Part shown: piece by piece, positions 1 to 11,253 of the stretch
Position numbering within the stretch: the first letter of the stretch is position 1
Layout of the letters: each line of letters starts with the position of its first letter
Source of the DNA: Blastomyces gilchristii SLH14081
Lineage: Eukaryota > Ascomycota > Eurotiomycetes > Onygenales > Ajellomycetaceae
DNA length: 64,000 nucleotides
NCBI RefSeq assembly: GCF_000003855.2
Contig: NW_003101682.1
Span: 6,040,524-6,104,523, forward strand
Direction: 5' to 3'
Position numbers and translations under genes: made by a program
Notes under the pieces: generated by a model
The model's input: only the letters and a program-made list of their open reading frames with translations
Databases searched by the model: none
Told to the model about the DNA's origin: nothing

Positions 1-17
1 TGGCCTATTCATGCTTC

Positions 18-1222
18 CTATCCCACGCAAACGGGCGTCTGAGAAGTGTCAGTGAGCATTCGTTCAGGAAACGGCCGTTCAATACGCTTACCATTTGGCC
101 AAGGAGCCAAAGGGACATTAATCAATGTCGTTTGGATATTGGCGAACCCGGCAGATTCCAGAAGGCCTTTCAAATTCATTGCAACTCTAGGGTCTTTCAC
201 GTCCTCGATGCTTTGAAAATATTTCGAACTCCACTGCCTCAAGGCGTGATCATGGGTAATAGTACCGTTATCTGATTGTACATTGAAGTATATTTCGACC
301 ATTTGTACCCAACCGCCACGTCTCAGCGTTCTAATTGTGAGGATGATTTGATCAGTCGGACTATTCCCCTCAGTGCAACTACCTATTTCAATCGTGCTTG
401 TATAGTTTTATATATTCAAGTGGGTTTAGGATAGCTGCTTACTTTTTTATATCCCTAATATAGCTCGGCCATCTCTGTCTATGCAATCCGGAAGCGACAA
501 GCCTGGAGTGAACAACGTCGAAATAGTTTGGTTTAAATGTGAACGGTCGATTTAAGTCATCAACCTAGTTACGAGAAGAAAGTTAGCCAAGGAAATCGCC
601 CGATGGATGGGGTAGAATGAAAGTCTGGTGGTACCCCCGAGACTTTCGTCTCGAGTGCCCAGCGTCCGGTATGTGACTTGACAATTGAATCGCAGGGCTA
701 TAAATTAACGGGGACCCAAGGCGAGGTACCCGAAACTATCATGTTCAACTGACCTGCAGCCATAGGTTCTCAGGCGTTTCATCCGGCCTCATGTGCGGAG
801 ATATATCTACCCCGATAACCTTCAAATGGCATTAGCATGGGTCACTGTGAGCGCATCATCAGTACCTACTTCACAAGATGGATATTTTTCCGCAACTTCG
901 ACAGCCCAACTTCCGGTCCCATAACCGCAATCAAGAACTCGTTTTGGCGAGTCCACTGGAGGAAATATCAATCGCTCGTCGAAAACTGTGCTGAGAACGC
1001 GATGTTGTAGCTCCAGTCGTTCAATTTCATCCTACATTCTGTCAGCCGACGGACTCTGGCAATAGATGAAGTGTTTGATATGAGCCTTACATCGTCGATA
1101 GGCCCAAAATAAATGGCATTTTCCACAGAGTAATTTTGAAACTCTCTCCCTTGATATGTGATTAGTTCAAGGAAACATTCGTCTAATTCCGTGGTTCCAG
1201 ATTCCGGGTTCCTGAGAAGCAA
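18..1222 (-). CDS. LaeA-like SAM-dependent methyltransferase (partial or unusually short)
   Basis: Probable methyltransferase of the fungal LaeA/UMTA type, a family often tied to secondary-metabolism control. Exons on the minus strand read about 1211..1091, 1031..870, 819..754, 564..443 and 330..18, all with GT..AG introns that keep frame. The protein shows the family N-terminal pattern ERLELQHRV, the SAM motif I VLDCGYGTGSWAVEVAEKYP, motif II GVDISPHM, the PENLWLQ/VDDLNRPF block, the WPSYIRDI helix and the RGGWVQMVEIY strand. It ends with a TAG at 18-20, soon after PLAPWPNG, where relatives usually continue for tens of residues. Either the C-terminus is truncated or a further exon lies left of the window. 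The N-terminal exon and true ATG are unresolved; a 3' splice signal sits near 1212. The SAM site looks intact. Confidence 0.72.
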
Positions 1223-4200
1223 TACTGGCGTCAGTTATTTTGCACTTTGCGGGAATCACGGAATCACAAAACGGGATTTTGGTACATGATCTTAGCCTTA
1301 TTTCGGAATATATTCCCGATATATTGCGAGTATCCAGGACTGGAGGAAGGAGAGAAAATTGACTCTGGAATGGTATTTTCTGATGCACGAATGGTACCGA
1401 CTAATATTCTGGTTGAGGTTGGAGTGCGGTCAAAAATTGATGAAGTACAATACCCCTTTCGTTTTGCACTGATGCCTTCGCGTCACTGAAGTTACTGTTA
1501 GATGCGGAAACGGATTGAGCTTAGATTTGTTCAGGATAGCGTCGCATTCGGTTCAGATCAACCGGACTTTTATATTGTACAGTTTTTTTGTTCCGCAGTG
1601 CGTACCCCTGTCTTGCATCAATCTTGGAAAAGAAAATCTTAGGGATGTTGAGCGTCGGAGAAATCCAGTCGCGACTGACTGCCCGTCACATCTACTGACC
1701 ATCCGCAAGGCTCCTCTTCTCCGCCTATTTCCCGTGCGATTCCCTCATCGCCAGCAATGTTCGCTTTGCTCTTAGTCGAATTCGTGGTCTTGGGGCTCCA
1801 TAAAATTAAGGCGAAAATGGCTAATAACGCTCCTACAACCGGGCCAAAGCGATATGCATGGTTAAACGGGGAGAAACTAATGGCGAACTGGATGGAGAGA
1901 GCCATGTTAAACTGGCCTTAACTAGTTGGGTTTTCATACCACTGGACTGCAGAAATGTCTTTCGAAAGTCCAAATTACCAGAGCTGACGATTGGTGAATC
2001 CAAAGTCACATGGTTGTGGTATGACGGCCGGAGGCTGTTCCTTTTCAAAACGGCTGCACACTCTTGAGCATTGCCTTTGGGTTGGTGGTTTCGAATCAGA
2101 AATCTGACTAGGACTCTCAGGCCCCTCTCAAAATTCAGATAAATTCCATTATTCGTCCCACAACGAAAGCCTTCCCGTCGGTAGAAATTCTACTTCAGGT
2201 GGGACCGGGGTTGGGACAAGGATTGATGATAGTGATTGAGCCTTTAACCCGCATTGTCAGGTGCAACAACACGTCATCGAGACCTCTATTCTCGGTTGCG
2301 ACACTTGCCATAGAATTCTAGGCGTGTTCTATTCTCTTCCCAGTGACATGGACTTGGGATTTCCAACTCCCTATCCCGTGTCCGTCGACAACGGAACCAA
2401 CTACTTGCCGGGGAAAAAATACAAATGAAAATGAAATGTGGATACGGAATAACCCCAATATATTGCCAGTCTCGGTTGGTCCCAGACTGCAACTTTGAGA
2501 TGGATCGGACAGTAGCGATCAATATGGCAGTCGGTTTAGCTTCAACTGAATAGAAGGGAAGGATGTTTATTGAGGAAGAACAACTCACAAATTAACATGA
2601 TTCCTGACAGGTGTGTAGCATAGCGCGGGAACCGAACACGACTTTATCCATGGATGTCCACTTATGATGCATATCACCAACCTGGACCTGCGGTTGGCGT
2701 GTCCTTGTCGTCAACACCAAAACCAAGGAGAGAAACTTTTGCGGTGCCCTCTGTCTTCGGTCCAAAAAGATAACAATCTCGCCCTCGTTCCTTTTATTCT
2801 GGTCCACGCGGTGACCATTGGTGCCTTGAACTCTATCCTTTTTGAACTTGGTCCCTCGAACGCCCAAGCGTTATGCACTTGTTTTGCAGTTCGCGAAATT
2901 AAATTTAAAAAGCTGGGACCACAAACACGACGAATGAAAGTCTATGAAGTCTCATCAGTAGGCGGTGAGCAAACGTTGATCGAACTAAATTGAAAGCCAA
3001 ACTCGAATTGAACGATATTTACGTAGTCATCTGCTGCACGTAATTATTTGTCCGGTGTGGTGTCAAATCTCCTCCCAGTTTGTCGGGTCCTTTTCAGCCC
3101 AGACCCACTTGTCTAACGATGGTTGCCATAATGCGAATTCTTATCGACCCGTACGTCGACTTTCAACATTTCGACCCGCGGCCCACCATTGACGTGGCAT
3201 CCTTCCTTTCGCCAGGATATGCTTCTCCTTTCAAGACCGAAGCTAAAAGGCGCGACCTATTTTTCAAATAGGCAGAGCGATCTTGGATATTCCAGGTGCC
3301 ATTTCATTTCTGTACGGAACGGAGGAAAGTGAGGAAAATAAATTTAGATTTCTCTGTTGACAATAAGGGAACTCTAATTTCAATGTTCAGAAGTCACTGA
3401 CTTGACATCAATACTGTTCAAGTGGTGCCTACACTACAATAGAAAAAGTTCATTCTTTCTCAAAAAATGATCCGAGATTGTTGAACAAGAGCATCAAAAT
3501 ACCCCCTTTTTTTTAACGCTGAGTTCAATCTGCTCCTTTTTCCGCAGCAACTTCCTTTTTCTCCTGCGTGGCGTTTGCAGTTTCTGTCCATGCGCACGGT
3601 GTAGCACGAGACCCATCTAACCGAAGCACACACACAGCCTATAGTTATTTTAGCTTTTGGATCGAACTTGCTTACTCCGTACATTGTTGCTTCATTTATC
3701 GGTTAAGCGAATGCTTTTGCAACATCTCACAATTATCCCTTTCGCGAATTATGGGATATTGTGCTTAAAGGCTGTCCTGAAATTGTGCCTTTTTCCAGAT
3801 TCAACTTATTCGATTTCATCTAGTTATTAGTCACTTCCTGAGTAACCCTTACCATTCCATTCCGCCTGGAATCTAGTTCTCATTACTCCTCTACAAATAC
3901 AAATCCCCCGCCAAATAATCAATGCGTGGACGCGTTACGGCTATTAGCTCTCTAAGCTCGGGATTTAGGCTCAGAGCTTCCAGCGGGAGAGCCGTTTATT
4001 TGCACATTCGCAGGGCCTGATCACCAAGAAGTGGTATATTATTTGTGTAGGATTGGTGGGGTCGGTGGGATATCCGTGCGGTGACGACGTCGCGATATCT
4101 ACAAATTTCTTCGGTCTCAACGAAGGATATCAGGCTGCGTGGTGGGGATATCCACTCTGATTGTTTGGCATAATATTGAGATTAACAGAGTGGAGGATGT

Positions 4201-5056
4201 CACCTGGAACTTTCCAGACGTTACAGGCAGATTACTTTACGGCGATGGGGTATTATTATTATTGCTTGGGTGAGGCATATGGAGCACGCACCAGAAGACA
4301 TCTAGGCGTCGAAGTTGCTGTTACACTAGGGTCTTGGGTAGTTTTTGGCCCTTCGGGGCCTCCATCACCCTTTCCCCCGCCCTGGTTGGAAAGGATATAA
4401 TCTATGTATATTATTATATTGGCGAGTTATGCTACTTCCATTCGTTCTGCAGAATACATAACTACCGTGTGGCTTGCTGATCTGATCAACCATGTGGCTT
4501 GGCAGTTGAAGTCGAACTTGTTGCAAGAATGACGTCGAAGTTTTTACTATTTCACCTTGTTTCAAATTTTTTTTTACTCCCAAATTGACAAGCTGAAGCA
4601 AATGTGCATCAATAACTCGCGACAATGCGGGATCCGTCCGAATTAGGGTTTGAAACCCAGTACCATGATTCAACGATGCATTGGCGTCTGGTTATTATTG
4701 GCTCAAACATGAGCGTTCGGGATTGGCTTGGGGCCTACCAATGGCCTCGCTCGTGGGGCCTGATGAGTGGGAAAGGGAAGGGTTGCAGTCTTAGTCGAGG
4801 TCGGTCGGCCAAAAGCCTCCCATGAGAAGAGACGCAAACTTCATTTGGCCTTTGATTTAATTTGAATTGTTGTTTCTTTCCTACTACCAAAGTAGGACAG
4901 AGATCTTGTTGCCTCGAAATACAGTTTAGTTAGGTACCTGGGTTCCGGGCACTCTCTGACAGTTTCCTCACTTGAAACCTATGTTCGTCGATTTACTGCG
5001 CAAGCAGTTCAACTTGCGCTTAATCATTTCAACTTCTGGGATGTCTTATGATTAAG

Positions 5057-5073
5057 TTATTATTATTATTATT
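5057..5073. repeat. (TTA)n microsatellite
   Basis: Short run of TTA/ATT units in noncoding sequence, about 110 bp left of a long poly(A) tract. Confidence 0.85.
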
Positions 5074-5186
5074 GATGACTATCATCACCCCTCCAACCCC
5101 TTCCCCCTCACATCGACTTTTCCCGAGACCCAGAAATCCGCGTTGCCAGCGGGTGGGTGGGCGAGCGAGCGAACAATAATACTTCC

Positions 5187-5214
<28 letters not shown>
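5187..5214. repeat. 28-nt poly(A) tract
   Basis: Uninterrupted run of A in noncoding DNA. It could be simple slippage or the tail of an old retroposed sequence. No target-site duplication or retroelement ORF was found next to it. Confidence 0.85.
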
Positions 5215-5217
<3 letters not shown>

Positions 5218-5816
5218 ATGAAGTCTCCGCATGAACGGATCAGAGAGCCGTTTAGTCCTGATGTTTAACGGCAGTTTGCCAGTTCGGGGCGTGGGATGTG
5301 GAGCTATATTCGTTCCGTCAGCTCAGCGTCATGCTGTGACTGGGCTTTTTATTTTATTTTAGTTGGTTGAAATTTATTCTGTGGTATAGTTCCCTGGTGA
5401 TAGTCACAACCTTCTTTAAAGTTCGAATTACGAATTGAAAAGGGAGGGGGATTTGAGACATAACAGGATGCCCAATTAATTCGCGTTCCTAAATTGTGTC
5501 ATTGGAAGGGAGTCGCCGAGTCGGTGAAAGAATAATGGGTGCTGATAAACGGTTGATACCATCGCTGGTCGCTTTCTTGCCCCAGCTCTTCTTCTAACGA
5601 GAGAGGATTTTGAAGGAGACTGCCGTACTTTTGTTCTGTAACAGCCAAGTAACGTATTCCTTTGCCCGACATTATTATTTCCCGTAGAAACAAACTAAAC
5701 CAAGTTTTTAGTAGTACAGACGGTACTTTGCTCTCGGTCCATTGTGATATAAGATCGAATAGGATCCGTAAGTCGTGCCGATTGATTGTTGCCGTAGCTC
5801 GCTTTGATTGCCACCA

Positions 5817-5935
5817 TGTTATATGGAATTAACCAAGCCTATGTTACTATGTAGAAGAAGTTAGAGAAGTAGTAAAAACAATTTATTAGACTACTAATAT
5901 CATAGTAATATGTTTTAGGTCCTTTTGTTACTTTG
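5817..5935. mobile_element. Possible degenerate LTR fragment
   Basis: AT-rich segment beginning TGTTATATGGAATTAACC. TGTTA-type starts and GGAATTAACC-like openings occur in fungal Copia LTRs, so a solo or decayed LTR is possible. I could not define a CA terminus, a second copy or a target-site duplication in the window, so this is only a candidate. Confidence 0.2.
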
Positions 5936-6673
5936 GCCAATACTTCAGAGGCGCGGCAAATCCCACCCTTCACCAAACCCTTGCTTCCAAGCTAAGCATT
6001 GTTAACCTCTCATGCCCATGCATGTCTATACTCGCGAAACAGTGGAAAGGAAACAGTTAAAGTTTAAACGAATACCTGCTTTATTCCGGAGCAGAAGTTG
6101 AAGTTGTGATATTGTCCTTTGTTTGGGTGAAAGGTTAAAAATGGTTCCGAGTGTTCGGGACCGGTCCTGAGCCAAAGTTGGGAACGCGCGCTTACGAACT
6201 TAAGCGCCGTGCGCGCTGTGTCGATGCCGAAGGTTTTGGAAAAATAGCAGACATCGAACGCAGGACAACGCCAGATGAGGGGGGTGGGACGGAGTCTGGA
6301 AGAATGCTGAATACCATATTAAACTGCTCTAACATCAACTAATATTATAATTCATCCATAATGCGGATGCGAACATTGGACGGCAAAAGAACACTCTGAC
6401 AGATCTGAAAAAGCCCCCTCTGCCTATTCCAGTCGGCCCGAGAACATAGTTGTAATACATCTATCTACCCTTTTATTAATTTCGTTTTTATTCCTCTGAG
6501 ACAAGTTCCGAATCCCTGTTTTAACCTTTCCCGGAGAAAAAAAAAATAGTTATGGCCATACTGTCCCACTTCAGCGCCCTTTTTTAGGACGGTTATTCCC
6601 AAGAAACCCATCGTTCCCACGGAGGAGTCAGCTTCCGACGGCTAAAAGTACACAAACTATCATGAGGTGTAAA

Positions 6674-7804
6674 TCAAGTAGATTTCTTGTTCCTCTCGCG
6701 CTCCGCCTTCCGTAGCGCACGTGCTCGAATAGATTCGTGGAAGGCTTTATTATAACCCAGAACGAGTTTACCCATGGGTCCTAGAACTTGCGTGAGAGCA
6801 AATGCCATCACACCATGACTCCAGTAGGGCGCAGAGGTATACGCGTATGCCGACAAACCGCTCCCGCGACCAATTTTGCTGAGGGCTGCTCGAACAAAGT
6901 TGCGCGGAACGGGAACTGTAACGGTGGGCCTGCGGATCTTGGACAGGGCAGATGTCACTAGGTGGCTCTGAACAAGCTCAACCTGCACCCCGTACGGCTT
7001 CAGCTCGCTGCCTAGGGCAATCGACCAGTATTGCAGGAATGCCTTGCTCCCGGAGTAAGTAGCCAACAGCGGGGTAGGAATCATGCCGGCAAATGATGCC
7101 ATGGTCATGATTAACCCACGCTTGCGCTGCATCATTCCCGGTGCAACCAGCTGGGTGATGCGCAGGGTGCCCATGCAATTGATGGTGATTATACTCTCCA
7201 TTTCTTCGAGCGGGGTGAGGACGAATGGGGTTGGCATGCTATGGCTGCGGCCGACGTTGTTGATGAGGATGGAAATATCGAGATCCTGGATCAAGAGCTT
7301 GAGTTTCTCGTAGTCGTCATCGTTGTTTTCAAAGAAGTCCATTGCGAAGAGTTTGGTTTGTACGCTGGGGGACTTGCTCTTGATTTCATTGGCGACATCA
7401 TCTAGTTTCGAAGTCGTACGCGAGACGAGGAGGATATTGTAGCCCGCGCGGGCGAGCTGGAGAGAGAATTCTTTGCCAATTCCATCTGAGGCACCGGTGA
7501 CAAGTGCCCAGCTTCCTTTTGGTCCGAATTTGGAGAGCTAGATTCGACGGAACAGATAATAAACTGTTAAGTGACAATGCTCGTAGACAAGGGAGTGCAA
7601 GAGAGTAGGAGCTGGGAATGGCCGTACCTTCTGCCCCGGCAGGATGAAAATACTGAGTAGGGCACGGAAAACGTTAAACAATTTGCATGCTGTGAACAAT
7701 CCTCCAGTCAAGAGGAGGAATAGAGCCGCATTCGACTGCCAACCAGGGGCTGGGGCGAAGCGGAACTGTGACAGACGGTCCATACAGGCGCAGGCCAAAC
7801 CCAT
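6674..7804 (-). CDS. IFA38: Very-long-chain 3-oxoacyl-CoA reductase (microsomal beta-keto-reductase)
   Basis: Short-chain dehydrogenase that reduces 3-ketoacyl-CoA in the ER fatty-acid elongation cycle, supplying very-long-chain acyl chains for sphingolipids. Two exons, 7804..7628 and 7537..6674, joined in frame over a 90-nt intron ending TCTAG, give 346 residues, the usual family length. An N-terminal hydrophobic segment (about residues 23-55) precedes the NADPH loop [13 protein letters not shown] near residue 73. The NNVG motif follows. The catalytic Ser near 207 and YSGSK (Tyr about 220, Lys about 224) are present. The protein ends KKST, a KKXX ER-retrieval signal. It is divergent from ERG28, sharing a 453-bp intergenic region. 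Assignment to the KAR family is firm; the yeast symbol is used by homology. Confidence 0.95.
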
Positions 7805-8257
7805 TGCTTCGCTTACGGATCTTTTCAGTCAGTGAAAAGTAAGCTGTTGGGGTGGGATATTCCGTCACGGGATAGGAGGATGGTTGACAGCGCCGTCGGG
7901 ATGTTTTGCCAAGATGAAGCCTGCTCTTTTTGATAAATATTGTTATTTATTGTCAACAAAACTGCGTATTTATGGTTGTTGGTGAAAGATAAATACGTCC
8001 GAGAAAATACAAATGGCAGCCCGTGGTACTCCGTACGGTACCGTATGATACAGAAGCTATTTACGCTAATACAACTCAATCCCTGAAAACAGGGCTCAGA
8101 TAATGGAAATTAAAGTCAATGGAGATTTAACTATTTAGATAAACATATCAACTCTCGTCAGTCCAGATCCTCTGCAAATTCACAGAGATCACAGTGTATT
8201 AAACGCGTCCAAATCGTTAAAATTGTGAAGGCAATCGAATCCGTCAGCTCTATCAAA
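7805..8257. promoter_or_regulatory. Shared divergent promoter of the 3-ketoacyl-CoA reductase and ERG28
   Basis: The 453-bp gap between two divergent ER lipid genes must carry both promoters. It holds one TACTCCGTA element (8027-8035) that runs into a GGTACC-centred palindromic stretch, and a GGGGTGGGAT box near 7850-7860. I saw no exact SREBP or Upc2 consensus site. Confidence 0.55.
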
Positions 8258-8795
8258 ATGTCTTCTCTCCTCTCCTACCTCCCGCAGCATGAGGGCTTTC
8301 TCCCCAAATGGCTCCTTTTCGTATGTCCCCTCTCTAAGGGCCCCTGGTCCATTCAATATCACTCACCCCTTTATCTCAACTCTCCTCAAGGCTTCCCTAT
8401 TCAATGAGAAAAGTAACTGGAAAAACTAATCGCACAAAACCAAAAACCTGCAGCTCGCCGTCGTCTCCACCTTAAACACCTCCCGCGCCCTCATCAGCCC
8501 AACATACACGGCCCTGCTATACAATAATAGCCCATTCAACGCACTGCAATCGCGCACCTTTGGCACCTGGACCTTTATTTCTGCTGTCGTCCGCGCGTAC
8601 GCTGCCTTCCACATCAACGAGCCTCACATGTACGACCTGGCCATGTGGACGTTTGGAACTGCCTTTGCGCACTTTGTGAGCGAATGGTTGATTTTCGGGA
8701 GCGCGAAGCCTAAGGGCCGGTTTTTAAACCCGCTGTGCGTCGCTAGTGGGACGCTGGCGTGGATGGCGACGCAGAGGGGTTTCTATTTGGGATAG
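8258..8795 (+). CDS. ERG28: Ergosterol biosynthetic protein 28
   Basis: Small ER membrane scaffold that tethers the C-4 demethylation enzymes (Erg25, Erg26, Erg27) in ergosterol synthesis. Two exons, 8258..8320 and 8454..8795, give 134 residues, normal for the family. Exon 1 encodes MSSLLSYLPQHEGFLPKWLLF, the typical fungal start. Exon 2 carries the transmembrane segments and the conserved RTFGTWTFISAVVRAYAAFH stretch, then HMYDLAMWTF and FVSEWLIFGS. The intron runs from GTATGT to CTGCAG. It is head-to-head with the elongase-cycle reductase and tail-to-tail with GAL7. An in-frame ATG 33 nt upstream (8225) is ignored because the conserved N-terminus begins at 8258. Confidence 0.95.
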
Positions 8796-9171
8796 GCTTG
8801 GGTTTGTCTTGACGTGGGTGGGTGTGGGTGGGTGTATTTTGAAGAGGTGGGGAGTTTGTGTAAGGAACAGAATCTGAGATTATGTACTCTAATTGGGATT
8901 TTCAGATCTATTTTTATAGGTAATCGGGTTTACTTGGTATGGTGTTACCTAGGTATATACCAGTGTTGACTGGAAAATTGAAATGAAATAGAGCTATTGT
9001 TGTTTGAAGTGTGGTACTACTGGTTTCTGCCTTCTGGATTGGACATCAACGATATATAGAATATAATATCTAGTTATGCTAAAACCACTTCTATACCGAA
9101 AAGACTCCTTGACGACATTAATAGATATACACAATCTTCCAATATACATGCCGGTTGATCTATTCCAAAAA
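8796..9171. other. Convergent 3' regions of ERG28 and GAL7
   Basis: AT-rich spacer of 376 bp between convergent genes, expected to contain both polyadenylation regions. It includes one perfect TACCTAGGTA palindrome (8946-8955). No ORF is supported. Confidence 0.6.
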
Positions 9172-10596
9172 TTACTGGGGTTGATTGTTTAATGTATCGC
9201 GATACAAAGCGCCAGCACAATCCCGAAGTCGAGCAGCTGCTTGCTCAGGCGTGATGTCCCGTTGGGGTTCCGCAAGCATTTCGTACCTATACGACGCCTG
9301 GTTAGCCATCATCCAAAGAGAAAATCGCTTCCCTTATTGCTCAGTATATATATGTGGATAGGATACACCAACCCAACCAAAAACTTCCTCACAGACGCAC
9401 TCCTCAACAACGGAGGATAGAAATGTAAATGCAAATGGGATGCGTCGATTTCCTCTTCAGAACCGCATAGCGGCGCTTGATGGATACCCATGCTGTACGG
9501 AAAATGCGTCTCAAACAAGTTATCATACCGCCGTGTGATTTCGGCAATTGACTCAGCTAGTAGTCCCTTTTCCACTGTAGTCAGATCGACAAGGGCGCGC
9601 TTATGTTTTTTGCTGATTATCATGGTTTCAAAGGGCCAGGTCGCCCACCATGGACAAAGGACGAGAAACAGCTCATTCTCGAATACCACGCGCTCCTTCT
9701 TTCGTGACTCGAGGGTAGCGTAATCCTGCAGCATGTGCCTGCCATTATTCTCATGACGGTATTTCTGCAATTGGGCTAGTTCTATCGTAAGTTCTTCAGG
9801 GAGGCAGCTGAGCACCCAGACTTGTCCGTGTGGGTGTGGATTAGAACAACCCATGGTGGAGCCTTTGTTTTCAAATATCTGCATGTAGCGGAGCTGTTTT
9901 TTTGGTAGCGTTATTTGAGAAACCGGTGACTCTGGCGATATGGGCGTGAGCGAAGCGGCTGCTGCTAATGGGGATGTTGGCGATAGGTGAGAGACGTATA
10001 GATCCGTCCAGGTGTCGATGATAGGCTTGATCTCGGCTGGAGAGAGATCTGCGAGGGTGCGATTGTGACTGGCGGAGAATGTGAGGACATAACATCTTCC
10101 CGTGACAGGTTCGGCTTGGAGGAATAGAGAGGAAAGGTCTGCAAGGGGTGTCGGGCCACAAACATCATTAGCAAAGCTAGCACCTCTCAACAAACATCGT
10201 ATAGAGGGTGAATGAATGGATGGCGTTTTCTTCTACGTACCGTCATGGTCCGATTCTGGTTGATACGCAGCTTGCTCCTCCTTGACCGCACTGAAGTCAT
10301 TTATGAATATAAACGTGTTCTTGTATTGCGGGTTCTGATCACCTTGCGCCCGCTTGTTTCCAGGGCACAAGTAGCAGGCAGGGTCGTAGACTGGCAAAGC
10401 GGTTTTGGACGGGGATTCTTGTTGACCCCTATGAATAATTTATCAGAGGCCATACTGTGTACTGACGAATCTCTTGTGTTGGGAGCAAAGCTTACTGCCA
10501 TGGCCTCTTTGTACGGTGCGGGGATACCAGGACGTAGGAACCACGCAAGATGTTGTATCTTCGATGCGAGATGTCGTCGAGAACGGATTCCACCAT
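9172..10596 (-). CDS. GAL7: Galactose-1-phosphate uridylyltransferase
   Basis: Leloir-pathway enzyme exchanging UMP between UDP-glucose and galactose-1-phosphate in the cytosol. Four exons on the minus strand, 10596..10496, 10428..10241, 10138..9373 and 9286..9172, join in frame to 389 residues. Diagnostic blocks are the N-terminal [23 protein letters not shown], the zinc-site region [15 protein letters not shown], the active-site histidine triad in [10 protein letters not shown] (about residue 198), [10 protein letters not shown] and [21 protein letters not shown]. The last exon encodes [21 protein letters not shown]. The third intron's donor is GTTGGT, weaker than the others, but the splice restores the family sequence KFLVGYEM exactly. 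A GC palindrome resembling paired CreA sites lies about 185 bp upstream of the start. Confidence 0.96.
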
Positions 10597-10780
10597 TTTT
10601 TTCTGATAGTTTTCTCTGCTCAGAAAAATTCCGGATGAAGATGCGATTCTCCAAATAAATTAGAAACCAATGAGGATGAAGCGGTTGTGAAGATATTTCA
10701 AGACCCTTTTTTCTTTGCAGCCTCGATATTTAACCATCTGATATACTACAGCCGCGCAAGTTCGGGAAACTATAGCAGAC

Positions 10781-10792
10781 CCCCGCGCGGGG
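10781..10792. promoter_or_regulatory. CCCCGCGCGGGG palindrome, candidate paired CreA sites
   Basis: Perfect 12-bp palindrome about 185 bp upstream of the GAL7 start. Each arm contains GCGGGG, which fits the fungal carbon-catabolite repressor consensus SYGGRG. Flanking AACTAT direct repeats and a nearby TGACGTC half-site (10807-10813) strengthen the impression of a regulatory region. Function is inferred. Confidence 0.4.
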
Positions 10793-11253
10793 AACTATCC
10801 CACCAATGACGTCGAAGACTACTGAACTTTATGAATAGCTTAACGTAACTAACTAACTAACTAGTTAAATAGCTGTTGTATGACGTTTCTATCATTTACT
10901 AGGAATACAAAGAACAACTGTTAGTAGGATAGGCTTATAACTATTTCAACGCTAGACATCAACTCACTCCTACGCAAAATTTCTGACTGGACTGGGATCT
11001 TTGATATAAAAGGAAATAGCTTAAATTAAAACCTATATTTTATCTATCAGACTAAATAGTTCTCAGAAGCATTATCAAATTAAGTTAAATTAGCCAATAT
11101 TCGCCAGCAATTCTAATTACCCACTACTCACAGTTGCTCAGCTCATTTCTATCAAATTCAAGCCATCATACAGCAGATACTTCATTTTGATGTGGCTCTT
11201 TCCACCAAACATGATAGAAAACAGATCAGGCAGAGCATTCGACAGATCTATAC

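Larger units (their letters stand above)
1389..6673. other. Gene-poor interval, about 5.3 kb
   Basis: No open frame here has recognisable domains, family motifs or consistent splice structure; the ORFs seen are short, mostly under 110 codons, and of mixed composition. The interval contains an ATT microsatellite, a 28-nt poly(A) tract and a possible LTR-like fragment near 5.8 kb, listed separately. A minus-strand frame around 1639-1905 encodes one hydrophobic segment (GPVVGALLAIFALILW) followed by a polar tail and could be a relic exon, but nothing adjoining supports it. The interval probably separates a subtelomere-like or accessory methyltransferase gene from the housekeeping genes that begin at 6.7 kb. 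Confidence 0.5.

Noticed and set aside
2592..2993. ORFs on both strands in the left gene-poor block
   Set aside because: They overlap each other on opposite strands, are short, and neither shows domain features or splice partners.
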